A stretch of 64,000 nt of DNA from Curtobacterium sp. UNCCL20 (GCF_900101675.1 NZ_FNKG01000001.1:1533378-1597377); one strand, 5' to 3'. Counted from the first letter of the stretch, positions 44,801 through 52,625 are shown. The notes: generated by a model not told the origin, from the letters alone. Program-made: numbers and translations.

Positions 44801-45056
44801 TGCGGTCTACGAGATCGACGGGCGCGCCGAGGTGGTCGACTGGAAGACCGGCAAGGCCCCGAAGGGTGCGGAGGACCTGGCGAAGCGGCAGCTGCAGCTC
44901 GCGCTCTACCGCGTCGCGTACGCCGAGTTCACCGGGCGGCCGATCGACGAGGTCGACGCGGTGTTCTACTTCGTCGCCGACGACCTCGAGGTACGGCCGC
45001 GCGAACTGCTCGACCGCGCCGGACTCGAGCGCGCCTGGCGCGACGCGATCGGCTGA
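41802..45056 (+). CDS. adnB: AdnB-like subunit of a heterodimeric helicase-nuclease
   Basis: A 1084-residue motor-nuclease. Walker A is GAGSGKTETMAS (about 52-63), motif Ia LTFTRKAAGEL, Walker B VLLDEYQDTS (canonical, unlike AdnA), motif III GDPHQSIYGFRG, motif V TIHGSKGLEWD and motif VI YVALTRAKHDLL. The C-terminal nuclease domain has CKLDAVYEID and EVVDWKTGKAP with no Fe-S cysteines. In mycobacterial AdnAB this subunit is the main translocating motor, and the intact motifs here agree. GTG at 41802 overlaps the adnA stop, with GAGAGG upstream, so translation is coupled. Confidence 0.92.
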   Translation: MSDDQLLDGPGTTTVVTPQHDADAIADALGRPRPTAQQRAVIESPLTPALVVAGAGSGKTETMASRVVWLLANGMVRPDGILGLTFTRKAAGELSVRINDRIRALEDVGLLDAGDAFEAPTVSTYNAFANSVFRENALLVGRDGESQVLTEPSAWQLARRVVVAARDDRLAGLDRDVDTVTAAVVALAGAVSEHLVEPEHLRRFAIEFAELLELPGTNRGTPYKAITDAVAAIGALEPLVDLVEEFRRQKVDRGFVEFSDQIALALAAAESAPRVVTDLRQRYGVVLLDEYQDTSVVQTRFLARLFRGHPVMAVGDPHQSIYGFRGASAANLARFPRDFGDADSGPAAAVPVTFALSTSWRNPVDVLAGANAVVSPLSEASEVDVERLSPRPGADAGTVHAVFPETLPEEADAVARWFADRRAAAPGGSMALLLRSRKDLAAFTGALSTHRVPFHVLGTGGLLQRPEIVDLVACLRVLHDPAAGNDLIRLLAGARWRIGAADIAALHALARWLFGRDHTQQRLDDDLTAAFRASVAAGEHGSIVDALDFVATAPDEHGALADISDVGRRRMRELGQQLAALRSRAGGDLVDFVTLVAQEMRLDIEVAAHEQGSGAFLDAFIDELAGFVTTDDRADLSAFLGWIDAAARRDDMGPRSEEPEAGTVQILTIHGSKGLEWDAVAVPRLVEGALPARPQEGSSGWIGFGRLPYEFRGDADELPRLDWRGHDAQKDVTLAIDAYKEQVKARNEDEERRLTYVALTRAKHDLLVSGSFWAGGVRPTEPSRYLRDLVEAGVVEGRAIPETTEHDENPLGDAGSTQSWPHVPFGQRAARVVAAADRVRNANPGAAGRFAADIDLLLAERTANRKARHAVVVPHRVPASGFKDYLSEPDAVAERLRRPMPERPYRATRLGTLFHQWVEQRARSGGSLETLDAWDDELDLDADERVDASVDAVVTDDDARRLADFQATFARSRWAGLTPTEVEREIHIPFLGHSVVCKLDAVYEIDGRAEVVDWKTGKAPKGAEDLAKRQLQLALYRVAYAEFTGRPIDEVDAVFYFVADDLEVRPRELLDRAGLERAWRDAIG

Positions 45057-45084
45057 CGGCCCGCGCCGACGGGGCGGGCTTTCG

Positions 45085-45100
45085 CCGCGCCTCCAGGCCG
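45085..45100. repeat. Half copy of the GCCTCCAG element
   Basis: CCGCGCCTCCAGGCCG lies in the 57-nt gap between the convergent adnB and phosphotransferase genes. Confidence 0.45.
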
Positions 45101-45113
45101 GGTGGAACCGGCT

Positions 45114-46112
45114 TCAGCCGTGTCGACGCTCGGTCGACGACAGCAGCTGCTCGACCTCGCCGATCTCCATCGTCTCCGGCGAGACCGACTGCAGCGGCGC
45201 CGCGCTCGGCGCGTGCACCGCGTCGACCAGCCGGTGCATCATGGCGACCGCGTCGTCGACGACCTCGGTGCTCTTCGCCTGCACGCCGTGCAGCAGCCAC
45301 TGCGCGGTCTCGAGCTCGTGGTGGACCCGGGCGCGCTGCGCGAGCTGCCGGTCCCGGCCGCCGCCGTTCGCCTCGTACGCACTCAGGACGGTGTCGAACG
45401 CGTCCGTCCGTCCGGCGAGCACCCACGCGAGGTCCTTCGCCGGGTCGCCGAGCCGCAGCTCGCCCCAGTCGATGACCCCGGTGACGTCGTCGCCCTCGAC
45501 CAGGATCGTCTCGGTGCCGAGCGACCCGTGCACGACGGTGGGCGTGAACTGCCAGAGCTGCTGGTCGCGGGCGGCACCCTCCCAGCGCTCCTTGAGCGCC
45601 GCCGGGACGAGCTTGGTGGCGACGGCGCGGTCCATCACGGAGACGGCGGAGCGGAGCACCTCGAACGGGGTGAGCGAGGGCAGCCCGGCGTCGGTGACGA
45701 AGCTCGTCGGCAGCTGGTGGATCGCGGCGATCGAGCGTCCGACCGACGTCGCGAGCTCCGGTCGCTCGACCAGGGCCTTCAGGGTGGGGTGCGCGCCGCG
45801 CAGGTACGTGGTGACGATGGCGCGGGTCGATCCGATCGGCGCCTGTCCGCGGTACTCGGCCACGCCGAACGGGAGGCGCGTGCGGATCCCGGCGCTCAGC
45901 GCACGGATCGCGACGACGTCGGCCGACTGCCGGGCCTCGGCCCGCTGGTTGCGTGGACGGCGGATCGCCGTCTCGGCGCCGTCGGCGTCGCGGAGGACCG
46001 CCGACTCGTAGTCCCCGGACGCTGCCGAGCCGAGCGTGCGCGTGCCCGTGACGACGAGACCCGGCACGGCCGTGGTCGCCAACGCGGCTAGAGTGAACTG
46101 GGATCCCGCCAT
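45114..46112 (-). CDS. Aminoglycoside phosphotransferase-fold (APH) kinase
   Basis: A 332-residue protein with a kinase-like fold. The catalytic loop is VVHGSLGTETILVEGD, in which HGSLGTETI replaces the usual HGDLHxxN, so Asp and His of the Brenner motif are missing; VIDWGELRLGDPAKDLAW supplies the metal-binding region. Activity is therefore uncertain. Macrolide phosphotransferases share this outline, but I would not call resistance. ATG at 46112 has TACCCT 7 nt upstream (leaderless). It diverges from nudC. Confidence 0.8.
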   Translation of the reverse strand: MAGSQFTLAALATTAVPGLVVTGTRTLGSAASGDYESAVLRDADGAETAIRRPRNQRAEARQSADVVAIRALSAGIRTRLPFGVAEYRGQAPIGSTRAIVTTYLRGAHPTLKALVERPELATSVGRSIAAIHQLPTSFVTDAGLPSLTPFEVLRSAVSVMDRAVATKLVPAALKERWEGAARDQQLWQFTPTVVHGSLGTETILVEGDDVTGVIDWGELRLGDPAKDLAWVLAGRTDAFDTVLSAYEANGGGRDRQLAQRARVHHELETAQWLLHGVQAKSTEVVDDAVAMMHRLVDAVHAPSAAPLQSVSPETMEIGEVEQLLSSTERRHG

Positions 46113-46209
46113 GCCCAACAGGGTAGGTCCGCAGCCGGTGGACGAGCGTGCGCCACGCTGCACGGCGGCCCAGCACGCCACACTGATCCGACCCGAGGAG
46201 CCCCCTGCC

Positions 46210-47145
46210 GTGACCGTCGAGTTCGCCGCCCGGCTGCCCCTCTCCCGCAACGAGCTCGACCGTGACGCCGAACTGCGCACCACCCCGGACCTCGAGCGCG
46301 TGCTGCGGGACGACCCCACGACCCGGTACCTCCCCGTGCGCGGGTCCGAGATGCTCCGGACCACCGACGGCGCGCTCCGCTTCGTCACCGCGTCGGAGAT
46401 CCCCGAGGGCACCGTCACGCTGTACCTCGGCCGGGCCGTGTCGGACGCGGCGGACGCCCCGGCGGGCACCCGGTTCGTGGCCGCCTTCGTCGACGCCAGC
46501 ACCGCCGCGGCCATCGAGCCGGCCGACGACGCGTGGGAGAGCCTCCGCATGTTCGGCACCGAACTGTCCGCGCGCGACCAGGGCCTCGCGGTTGAGGCCG
46601 TCGCGATGGCGAACTGGCACGCCGTGCACGGCTTCTCGCCCCGCACCGGCTCGCCGACCGACGTCGTCACCGGCGGCTGGGTCCGCCGTGACCCCGAGGG
46701 GCACGAGCACTTCCCGCGCACCGACGCGGCGATCATCGTCGGTGTGACCGATGCCGACGACCGCATCCTCCTCGGCTCGAACGCCGCCTGGGACGCCAAC
46801 CGGTACTCGCTCCTCGCCGGCTTCGTCGAGCCGGGCGAATCGCTGGAGGACGCCGTCCGCCGCGAGGTCTGGGAGGAGTCCGGCGTCCACGTGGAAGAGC
46901 CGGAGTACCTCGGCTCGCAGCCGTGGCCGTTCCCGGCGTCGCTGATGGTCGGCTTCCGGGCCCGCGCCGTCGACGGCGACCCGACGACCGCACGCCCGGA
47001 CGGCGTCGAGATCCTCGACGTCCGCTGGTTCTCCCGCGACGAGATCCGCGAGAAGGCCGGGGACACGCTGCTCCTGCCGGGACGCACGTCGATCGCCCGC
47101 GCCATCATCGAAGAGTGGTACGGCGGGCCGCTGGACCTGCCGTGA
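46210..47145 (+). CDS. nudC: NADH pyrophosphatase (NudC family), zinc ribbon degenerate
   Basis: A 311-residue Nudix hydrolase that cleaves NADH and can remove NAD caps from RNA. The Nudix box starts at GFVEPGESLEDAVRREVWEE, and the NudC-specific SQPWPFPAS follows. The usual four-cysteine zinc ribbon ahead of it reads HAVHGFSPRTGSPTDVVTGG with no cysteine, so zinc binding is lost or altered. GTG at 46210 has GAGGAG 10 nt upstream. It overlaps the UvrD-like gene by 4 nt. No clear promoter is visible in the 97-nt divergent spacer. Confidence 0.9.
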   Translation: MTVEFAARLPLSRNELDRDAELRTTPDLERVLRDDPTTRYLPVRGSEMLRTTDGALRFVTASEIPEGTVTLYLGRAVSDAADAPAGTRFVAAFVDASTAAAIEPADDAWESLRMFGTELSARDQGLAVEAVAMANWHAVHGFSPRTGSPTDVVTGGWVRRDPEGHEHFPRTDAAIIVGVTDADDRILLGSNAAWDANRYSLLAGFVEPGESLEDAVRREVWEESGVHVEEPEYLGSQPWPFPASLMVGFRARAVDGDPTTARPDGVEILDVRWFSRDEIREKAGDTLLLPGRTSIARAIIEEWYGGPLDLP

Positions 47146-48986
47146 GCGGTGCGACCGGCAGCCCTGCCCCCGACGGCGGGGCACCCTCCGGCCGCGTACC
47201 CGCCGGCCGCGTACCCGCCGGCCGCGTACCCGCCGGCCGCGTACCGGTCGGCGGCCCTGCCCCCGAGGTCCGCCCGCCGTCGCCCGACGAACTGCTCGCC
47301 GCGCTCGACGCCGAGCAGCGCACCGTCGCCCGCACGCTGCTCGGTCCCGTCGCGGTCCTCGCTGGCGCCGGCACCGGGAAGACCCGTGCGATCACGCACC
47401 GCATCGCCTACGGGGTCGCCACCGGCACCTACGCGCCGAACCACGTCCTCGCGCTGACCTTCACGACCCGCGCCGCCGGGGAGCTCCGCTCGCGCCTCCG
47501 CACGCTCGGCGCCGGAAGCGTGCAGGCCCGCACCTTCCACGCCGCGGCGATGGCGCAGCTCAGCTACTTCTGGCCGGACACCGTCGGTGGTCACGCGCCG
47601 CGGATCGTCGAGTCGAAGGGCAAGGTGATCGCGCACGCGGCGGACTCCGTCGGTCTGGCGGTCGACACCCCGGTGCTCCGGGACCTGGCGGCCGAGGTGG
47701 AGTGGCGCAAGGTCCAGATGCTCTCCTACGAGGAGTACGAGGCCGCCGCCGCCGAGCGCGTGATGCCGCGGGACACCGCGCCGCGCCGGGTGGTCGACCT
47801 CATGCGCGCGTACGAGCAGCTCAAGGACGACCGGCGGCAGCTCGACTTCGAGGACGTCCTGCTCGCGACGCTCGGCATGGTCGAGTCCGAGCCGCGTGTG
47901 GCGTCGTACGTCCGGCAGCAGTACCGGTTCTTCGTCGTCGACGAGTACCAGGACGTGTCGCCCGTGCAGCACGACCTGCTGCGGGCGTGGCTCGGCGGCC
48001 GTGACGACCTCTGCGTGGTCGGCGACGCCAGCCAGACGATCTACTCGTTCGCGGGCGCGTCCAGCCGGTACCTCCTCGGGTTCGGCTCGGAGTTCCCGCG
48101 CGGCTCCGTCCTGCGGCTCGAGCGGAACTACCGGTCGACGCCCGAGGTCGTGCACGCCGCGAACGCCCTGATGCGCGGGCAGCCGGGCGCACTCGACCTC
48201 GTCGCGCAGCACACCGAGTCCGGGCCCGAGCCGGAGGTGGTGCCGTGCGCGCACGACGGCGACGAGGCGCAGACGGTGGCGCGGCGGATCGCCGAGCTCG
48301 TGGGCGGCGGCGCGGCGTACGGCGACTGCGCGGTGCTCTACCGCCTCGGGGCCCAGGCCGCGGCGATCGAGTCGGCGCTCGGTCGTGCGGGGATCCCGTA
48401 CCGGGTGCAGGGCGGGAAGCGGTTCTTCGACCGCCCGGAGGTCAAGCTCGCGGTGCACCACATGCGGGGCGAGGCGGTCCGGCAGACCGACGACGAACTG
48501 ACGCGACGGGTGGGTCTCGTGCTGCAGGTGAGCGGGTGGACGCCGACGCCGCCCGAGGGCACCGGGGCCGTCCGCGAGCAGTGGGAAGCACTGCAGGCGA
48601 TCATGGGACTCGCCGAGGACGCCCCGGCGGGAACGACGATGCAGCAGTTCACGCAGGACCTCGTCGACCGCGCCGCCACCCACCACGAGCCCGAGCTCGA
48701 CGCCGTGACGCTCTCCACCCTGCACTCGTCGAAGGGCCTTGAGTGGCCGCACGTCGTCGTGATCGGAGCCGCCGAGGGGCTGCTGCCGATCTCGCACGCG
48801 AGCACCGACACCGAGGTCGACGAGGAACGACGGCTGTTCTACGTGGGCCTGACCCGTGCCCGGCGCTCCGTGACGATCACGTGGTCGCGACTGGGTTCCA
48901 CGCGTGGGGGAGCCCGGACGGCGAGTCGGTTCCTGGCAGCGCTCGGCACGCACACCGCGGATGGAACGTCACCGGTCGCAGGCTGA
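47142..48986 (+). CDS. UvrD/PcrA-family DNA helicase (UvrD2-like)
   Basis: A 614-residue superfamily 1 helicase. Motifs: Walker A GAGTGKT, Ia LTFTTRAAGELRSRL, II VVDEYQDVSPVQ, III GDASQTIYSFAGA, IV LERNYRSTPE, V LSTLHSSKGLEWPH and VI YVGLTRARRSV. From memory mycobacterial UvrD2 carries an HRDC domain; none is visible here. The N-terminus has four GRVPA/V pentapeptides encoded by a 15-nt tandem repeat at 47190-47249, three copies identical. GTG at 47142 overlaps the nudC stop and has no strong ribosome site, so it relies on coupling. The 3' end overlaps the reverse-strand ThiF-like gene by 110 nt. Confidence 0.9.
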   Translation: MSGATGSPAPDGGAPSGRVPAGRVPAGRVPAGRVPVGGPAPEVRPPSPDELLAALDAEQRTVARTLLGPVAVLAGAGTGKTRAITHRIAYGVATGTYAPNHVLALTFTTRAAGELRSRLRTLGAGSVQARTFHAAAMAQLSYFWPDTVGGHAPRIVESKGKVIAHAADSVGLAVDTPVLRDLAAEVEWRKVQMLSYEEYEAAAAERVMPRDTAPRRVVDLMRAYEQLKDDRRQLDFEDVLLATLGMVESEPRVASYVRQQYRFFVVDEYQDVSPVQHDLLRAWLGGRDDLCVVGDASQTIYSFAGASSRYLLGFGSEFPRGSVLRLERNYRSTPEVVHAANALMRGQPGALDLVAQHTESGPEPEVVPCAHDGDEAQTVARRIAELVGGGAAYGDCAVLYRLGAQAAAIESALGRAGIPYRVQGGKRFFDRPEVKLAVHHMRGEAVRQTDDELTRRVGLVLQVSGWTPTPPEGTGAVREQWEALQAIMGLAEDAPAGTTMQQFTQDLVDRAATHHEPELDAVTLSTLHSSKGLEWPHVVVIGAAEGLLPISHASTDTEVDEERRLFYVGLTRARRSVTITWSRLGSTRGGARTASRFLAALGTHTADGTSPVAG

Positions 48987-49734
48987 CCGACAGGTCGTCG
49001 CGGTCGAAGACGAGCTGCTCGGCGCGCGGGCGCTGGGTCACGAGCGGCAGCCGCTCCACCAACATCCGGGTGGTCGCGGACGCGATGGCCGCGACCCGGT
49101 ACGCGGACAGGGGCGCCGCGGGGCGGCCCCACACCTGGGACGCGACGGCGGGCCAGGCGGGATCGTCGTCGACGTGCGCGTACTCGACGCACTGGAGGCA
49201 CGGGCCGGCACCCGGGACCACGAACGGCCCGACGCGGATCCGGCCGTCGCCCACCACGACCGCCAGGTGCGGCACACCCCGTCGGGTCCACGCCGCGCGG
49301 AGCGCCGGGTCGACGACGTGGTCCGCGACGACGACCGCCAGCCCAGGGTCCTGGTCGGGCAGCGGGACGGGACCGCCCCGCGGCGCACTGGTCCGGGTCA
49401 CCGTCACGCCCTCGCCGGAGAGCAGTTCCGCCATCGCGTCCGGCAGCCGCCCGGAACCGTGCACCTCGACCCGGGCGAGCGGCTCGGGCAGGACGTCGAC
49501 CACCGCGGGCGACGCCGCGCCGAGCACCCGCGCCGCGACGCCCGGCGAGCACCCCGCGGTGACCGCCACGCCGGACAGTGCGTCGCGGCCGGTCTCACGT
49601 CGGAGCGCGCTGAGGAACCGCTCCTCGCCCGTCGTGGGGACGGCGACGACCGCGCGCGGCGGATCGACGCCGAGCTGGACGGTCGCCGGGTCGCGCCAGA
49701 CGAACTCGAGCGTCGGATCGATGCGGATGCCCAT
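48877..49734 (-). CDS. ThiF/TOMM cyclodehydratase-like protein (E1-like fold, no clear ATP site)
   Basis: A 285-residue protein resembling the cyclodehydratase/ThiF-like proteins of actinobacteria. Visible features are the N-terminal LEFVWRDPATVQLGVDPPRA, a Rossmann-like centre (GLAVVVADHVVDPALRAAW), HLAVVVGDGRIRVGPFVVPG, GPCLQCVEYAHVDDDPAWP with a CxxC, and a second Cys pair (PRCACRALPG), together a likely zinc site. The adenylation motif of true E1 enzymes is not evident, and no thiazole/oxazole peptide precursor or dehydrogenase lies nearby. ATG at 49734 has CAGCGT 6 nt upstream, a weak leaderless pattern. Its last 110 nt are antisense to the helicase 3' end. Confidence 0.7.
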   Translation of the reverse strand: MGIRIDPTLEFVWRDPATVQLGVDPPRAVVAVPTTGEERFLSALRRETGRDALSGVAVTAGCSPGVAARVLGAASPAVVDVLPEPLARVEVHGSGRLPDAMAELLSGEGVTVTRTSAPRGGPVPLPDQDPGLAVVVADHVVDPALRAAWTRRGVPHLAVVVGDGRIRVGPFVVPGAGPCLQCVEYAHVDDDPAWPAVASQVWGRPAAPLSAYRVAAIASATTRMLVERLPLVTQRPRAEQLVFDRDDLSVSLRPVTFHPRCACRALPGTDSPSGLPHAWNPVATT

Positions 49735-49793
49735 GCCCCCACGCTGGCCGATCGAGCGGCAGCGCGGGGGACCCCCGGAGGATCTGTGGAGAA

Positions 49794-51221
49794 CTACCGG
49801 GACGGTGCGTCGCCGTCGGGGCTGGTGCCGGTGGCGTCGGGGTCGTCGTCCGTGCCCGTGCCCTCGTCGACGTGCCCGCTCTCGTCCTCGCGCGGCCGGT
49901 CGCCGGTCGCGTCGTTGAGCAGGTCCTCGAGCGCCTTGTCGAACTCGTCGTCCTCGGCGGAGCGGCCCGGGTTCCGGAGCCGCAGCACGAAGGCGTCGGG
50001 AGAGTCGATGTCCTCCGACGTGGGGACGGCGTCGAAGTGCGACCAGAGCGCGTCCCGCTGCTCGGTGCCGAGCTGGTCCGTGACGTGCTGCCACATCGCT
50101 GCGGCCTCGCGCAGCCGACGCGGGCGGAGCTCGAGGCCGACCAGCGTCGCGAACGCGGACTCGGCCGGCCCGCCCGCGGCGCGGCGGCGACGGACCATCT
50201 CGGCGATGGCGCCGGACTTCGGCAGACGCTCGGTCGCTGCAGCGGTCACGGTGTCGACCCAGCCCTCGACCAGCGCGAGCATGGTCTCGAGGCGGGCGAG
50301 CGCTGCCTCCTGCTCGGCGGTGCGCGGCGGGATGAGCGCGCCGGAGGCCAGGGCGTCGCGGAGCTGCTCCTGGTTGGTGGGGTCGATCTCGGACGCCAGC
50401 TCCTCGACCCGGTCGAACGGGATGTGGATGCCCCGCGCGTAGTCGGTGATCGACGAGATGATGTGCAGTCGGAGCCAGCGGGCCGAGCGGAACAGTCGGG
50501 CGTGGGCGAGTTCGCGGACCGCCAGGTAGATGCGGACCTCGTCCTCGGGGACGTCGAGGCCCTCGGCGAACTCGGCCACGTTCTGCGGCAGGAGCGCGGC
50601 GACCTGCTCGTCGAGGAGCGGCACGCCGACGTCGCCGCCGGAGACGACCTCCTTCGAGAGCTGTCCGACGACCTGGCCGAGCTGGATCGCGAAGAGCGCT
50701 CCGCCGACGCCGCGCATCGCCTTCGAGACGTCGCCGAGCATCGCCTTGAGCTGCTCCGGCGCGCGCTGTTCGATCGCCTCGGTGAGGGCGTTCGAGATGC
50801 TCAGCGCCACCGGCTCGGCGATCTGCGCCCACACCGGGGTGGTCGCCTTCGCCCACTGCTCGCGCGTGTACAGGCTGGGGGTCGCGGTGAGTTCGGCGAC
50901 GGTGGTGGCCTCGTCCAGCCAGAGTGCGGCGACCTGGAACGCCTGGTCGGCCGCCTGCGAGGTCGCCGGGTCGACGGGGTGCCCGCCCTCTCGGGCGATG
51001 GCGGTGGCGCGCTCGGACGCGACGGAGAAGTCGATGCCGTCCCCGCCGGACTGCGCGGCGCGCTGCAGCTGGCTCATCAGGTTCGCGACGAAGGCCGGGT
51101 CGTTCGGCAGGCCCGCGGCACCGGCGAGCTGCGAGGGGTCGATCTGGCCCTCGCCGTTGAGGAGCTTCCGGAGCATCTCCTGGAAGTCGTCGTCCGGCCC
51201 CGGCTGCGGTTCATCAGGCAT
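49794..51221 (-). CDS. DUF2342 zincin-like metalloprotease family protein
   Basis: A 475-residue protein of the actinobacterial zinc-dependent metalloprotease/F420-associated family (M. tuberculosis Rv3195 counterpart from memory). The family core is PLLDEQVAALLPQNVAEFAE then RIYLAVRELAHARLFRSARW, where Glu and His of RELAHARL stand in place of a standard HExxH, so peptidase activity is unproven. The N-terminus (FQEMLRKLLNGEGQIDPSQL) and acidic C-terminus are typical. ATG at 51221 has TAGCGT 7 nt upstream (leaderless). It diverges from the PDZ-Lon gene through a shared -10 region. Confidence 0.88.
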   Translation of the reverse strand: MPDEPQPGPDDDFQEMLRKLLNGEGQIDPSQLAGAAGLPNDPAFVANLMSQLQRAAQSGGDGIDFSVASERATAIAREGGHPVDPATSQAADQAFQVAALWLDEATTVAELTATPSLYTREQWAKATTPVWAQIAEPVALSISNALTEAIEQRAPEQLKAMLGDVSKAMRGVGGALFAIQLGQVVGQLSKEVVSGGDVGVPLLDEQVAALLPQNVAEFAEGLDVPEDEVRIYLAVRELAHARLFRSARWLRLHIISSITDYARGIHIPFDRVEELASEIDPTNQEQLRDALASGALIPPRTAEQEAALARLETMLALVEGWVDTVTAAATERLPKSGAIAEMVRRRRAAGGPAESAFATLVGLELRPRRLREAAAMWQHVTDQLGTEQRDALWSHFDAVPTSEDIDSPDAFVLRLRNPGRSAEDDEFDKALEDLLNDATGDRPREDESGHVDEGTGTDDDPDATGTSPDGDAPSR

Positions 51222-51227
51222 GACGAC

Positions 51228-51234
51228 TACGCTA
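51228..51234. promoter_or_regulatory. Overlapping back-to-back -10 boxes
   Basis: TACGCTA reads TACGCT on the plus strand and TAGCGT on the minus strand. The minus box serves the DUF2342 gene 7 nt away; the plus box would start the PDZ-Lon transcript near 51240 with a leader of about 88 nt. Confidence 0.6.
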
Positions 51235-51327
51235 ATCGCTGCTCACGGGGCCGCACCTGGGACGCCCCCGTGGGAACGCCCGAACCGCTGCGCCGAGGGC
51301 GAACAGCCCACCGTGGAAGGACGCTGC

Positions 51328-52437
51328 GTGACCCTCTTCGCCCCCGAACCCCGACGACGTTCGCGCACCAGGACCATCGGGTGGGCGTTCGTGATCGGCG
51401 CCGTGGTGCTCGGGCTCCTGGCGAGCCTGCTGCCCAGTCCGTACCTGATCGAGGTGCCCGGGCCGGTGTACAACACCATCGGGACGCAGGAGCAGGGGAC
51501 GGGCAAGGACGCCAAGGACGTCAAGCTCATCCAGGTCAGCGGGCACCCGACGTACCCGACCGGCGGTGCGCTCGACATGCTCACGGTCGGGATCCAGGGC
51601 GACGCCACCAACCGGCCCTCGTGGACGAGCGTCATCCGCGCGATCTTCACCCGCTCCGAGGCGGTGATCCCGGCCGAGGCGATCTACCCGTCCGGTGTGT
51701 CGACCGACCAGGTGAACCAGCAGGACGCGGCCGACATGCAGGCCTCGCAGCAGTCGGCGGTCGCCGCAGCCCTCATCCAGCAGGGCTTCGACCTACCGAC
51801 GGACCTCGAGGTCGGCACGGTCCAGAAGGGATCGGCCGCCGACGGCGTGATCGAGAAGGGCGACGTGATCCGGTCCTTCGACGGCACCGAGCTCACCACG
51901 AACGCCGACGCGACGTCGCTCCGCGAGCTCGTCGCGAAGCACGGCACCTCCGGTCCGGCGACGGTCGTCCTCGAACGCGACGGGGCCGAGAAGACCGTCG
52001 AGCTGACGCCCCGGAGCGAGCAGGGCACGGCCCTCATCGGGGTCGGCGTCACCGAGCGCTACGACTTCCCGTTCAAGGTGTCCATCACGCTGCAGGACGT
52101 CGGTGGGCCGTCCGCCGGCATGATGTTCGCGCTCGGGCTCATCGACGAGATCACGCCCGGCAAGCTCAACGGCGGCAAGCACGTCGCGGGCACCGGGACG
52201 ATCACCGCCGACGGCGAGGTCGGTGCGATCGGCGGCATCCGGCAGAAGCTCTACGGCGCGCGCGAGGCCGGTGCGACCGTCTTCCTCGCACCGGCGAGCA
52301 ACTGCGACGAGGTCGTCGGCCACGTGCCCGACGGGTTGGACGTGTACAAGGTCTCGACGCTCGACCAGGCGGTGACCGACCTGCAGACGATCGCGTCCGG
52401 GAAGAGCACCGCGAAGCTCGCGCGCTGCACGTCGTAG
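51328..52437 (+). CDS. PDZ-domain Lon-like (S16) membrane-anchored protease, YlbL type
   Basis: A 369-residue protease. One N-terminal helix (TIGWAFVIGAVVLGLLASLL) anchors it; YLIEVPGPVYNTIG begins the outer part; a PDZ domain lies at about 165-250 (GTVQKGSAADGVIEKGDVIR); the Lon-type catalytic domain has Ser in GGPSAGMMFALGLIDE and Lys in GGIRQKLYGAREAG, the Ser-Lys dyad. The whole protease faces outward. GTG at 51328 follows GGAAGGA. Position beside DUF2342 and UPF0182 genes matches M. tuberculosis Rv3195-Rv3193c from memory. Confidence 0.93.
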   Translation: MTLFAPEPRRRSRTRTIGWAFVIGAVVLGLLASLLPSPYLIEVPGPVYNTIGTQEQGTGKDAKDVKLIQVSGHPTYPTGGALDMLTVGIQGDATNRPSWTSVIRAIFTRSEAVIPAEAIYPSGVSTDQVNQQDAADMQASQQSAVAAALIQQGFDLPTDLEVGTVQKGSAADGVIEKGDVIRSFDGTELTTNADATSLRELVAKHGTSGPATVVLERDGAEKTVELTPRSEQGTALIGVGVTERYDFPFKVSITLQDVGGPSAGMMFALGLIDEITPGKLNGGKHVAGTGTITADGEVGAIGGIRQKLYGAREAGATVFLAPASNCDEVVGHVPDGLDVYKVSTLDQAVTDLQTIASGKSTAKLARCTS

Positions 52438-52483
52438 GACCGGCCACGCGCTCCACGCGGCGTCCGCGGACGTCGCGATCCGT

Positions 52484-52508
52484 GCCTCCAGGCCGTCTCC
52501 CTGGAGGC
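52484..52508. repeat. GCCTCCAGG...CCTGGAGGC inverted element, reversed arm order
   Basis: GCCTCCAGG (52484-52492) and CCTGGAGGC (52500-52508) face each other across 7 nt. In the other paired copies the CTGGAGGC arm comes first. It lies between the PDZ-Lon and UPF0182 genes. Confidence 0.7.
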
Positions 52509-52536
52509 GCGGGGCGCCTTCCTGAGTCGCCGTACA

Positions 52537-52565
52537 GTTTCAGACACGGTCTCGCCACATAAGAT
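52537..52565 (+). promoter_or_regulatory. Promoter of the UPF0182 gene
   Basis: GTTTCA (52537-52542) and TAAGAT (52560-52565) are 17 bp apart; the start would be near 52572 with a leader of about 54 nt. Confidence 0.5.
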
Positions 52566-52625
52566 CGACGGACTGACGGCCCGCTGCGCCGGGCCCGCCG
52601 GTTCGACACGTCTGGAGCACATCAA

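Noticed and set aside
45114-46112. Macrolide or aminoglycoside resistance gene
   Set aside because: Only the fold matches; the catalytic loop lacks the key Asp and Asn, and the locus is a core gene block.
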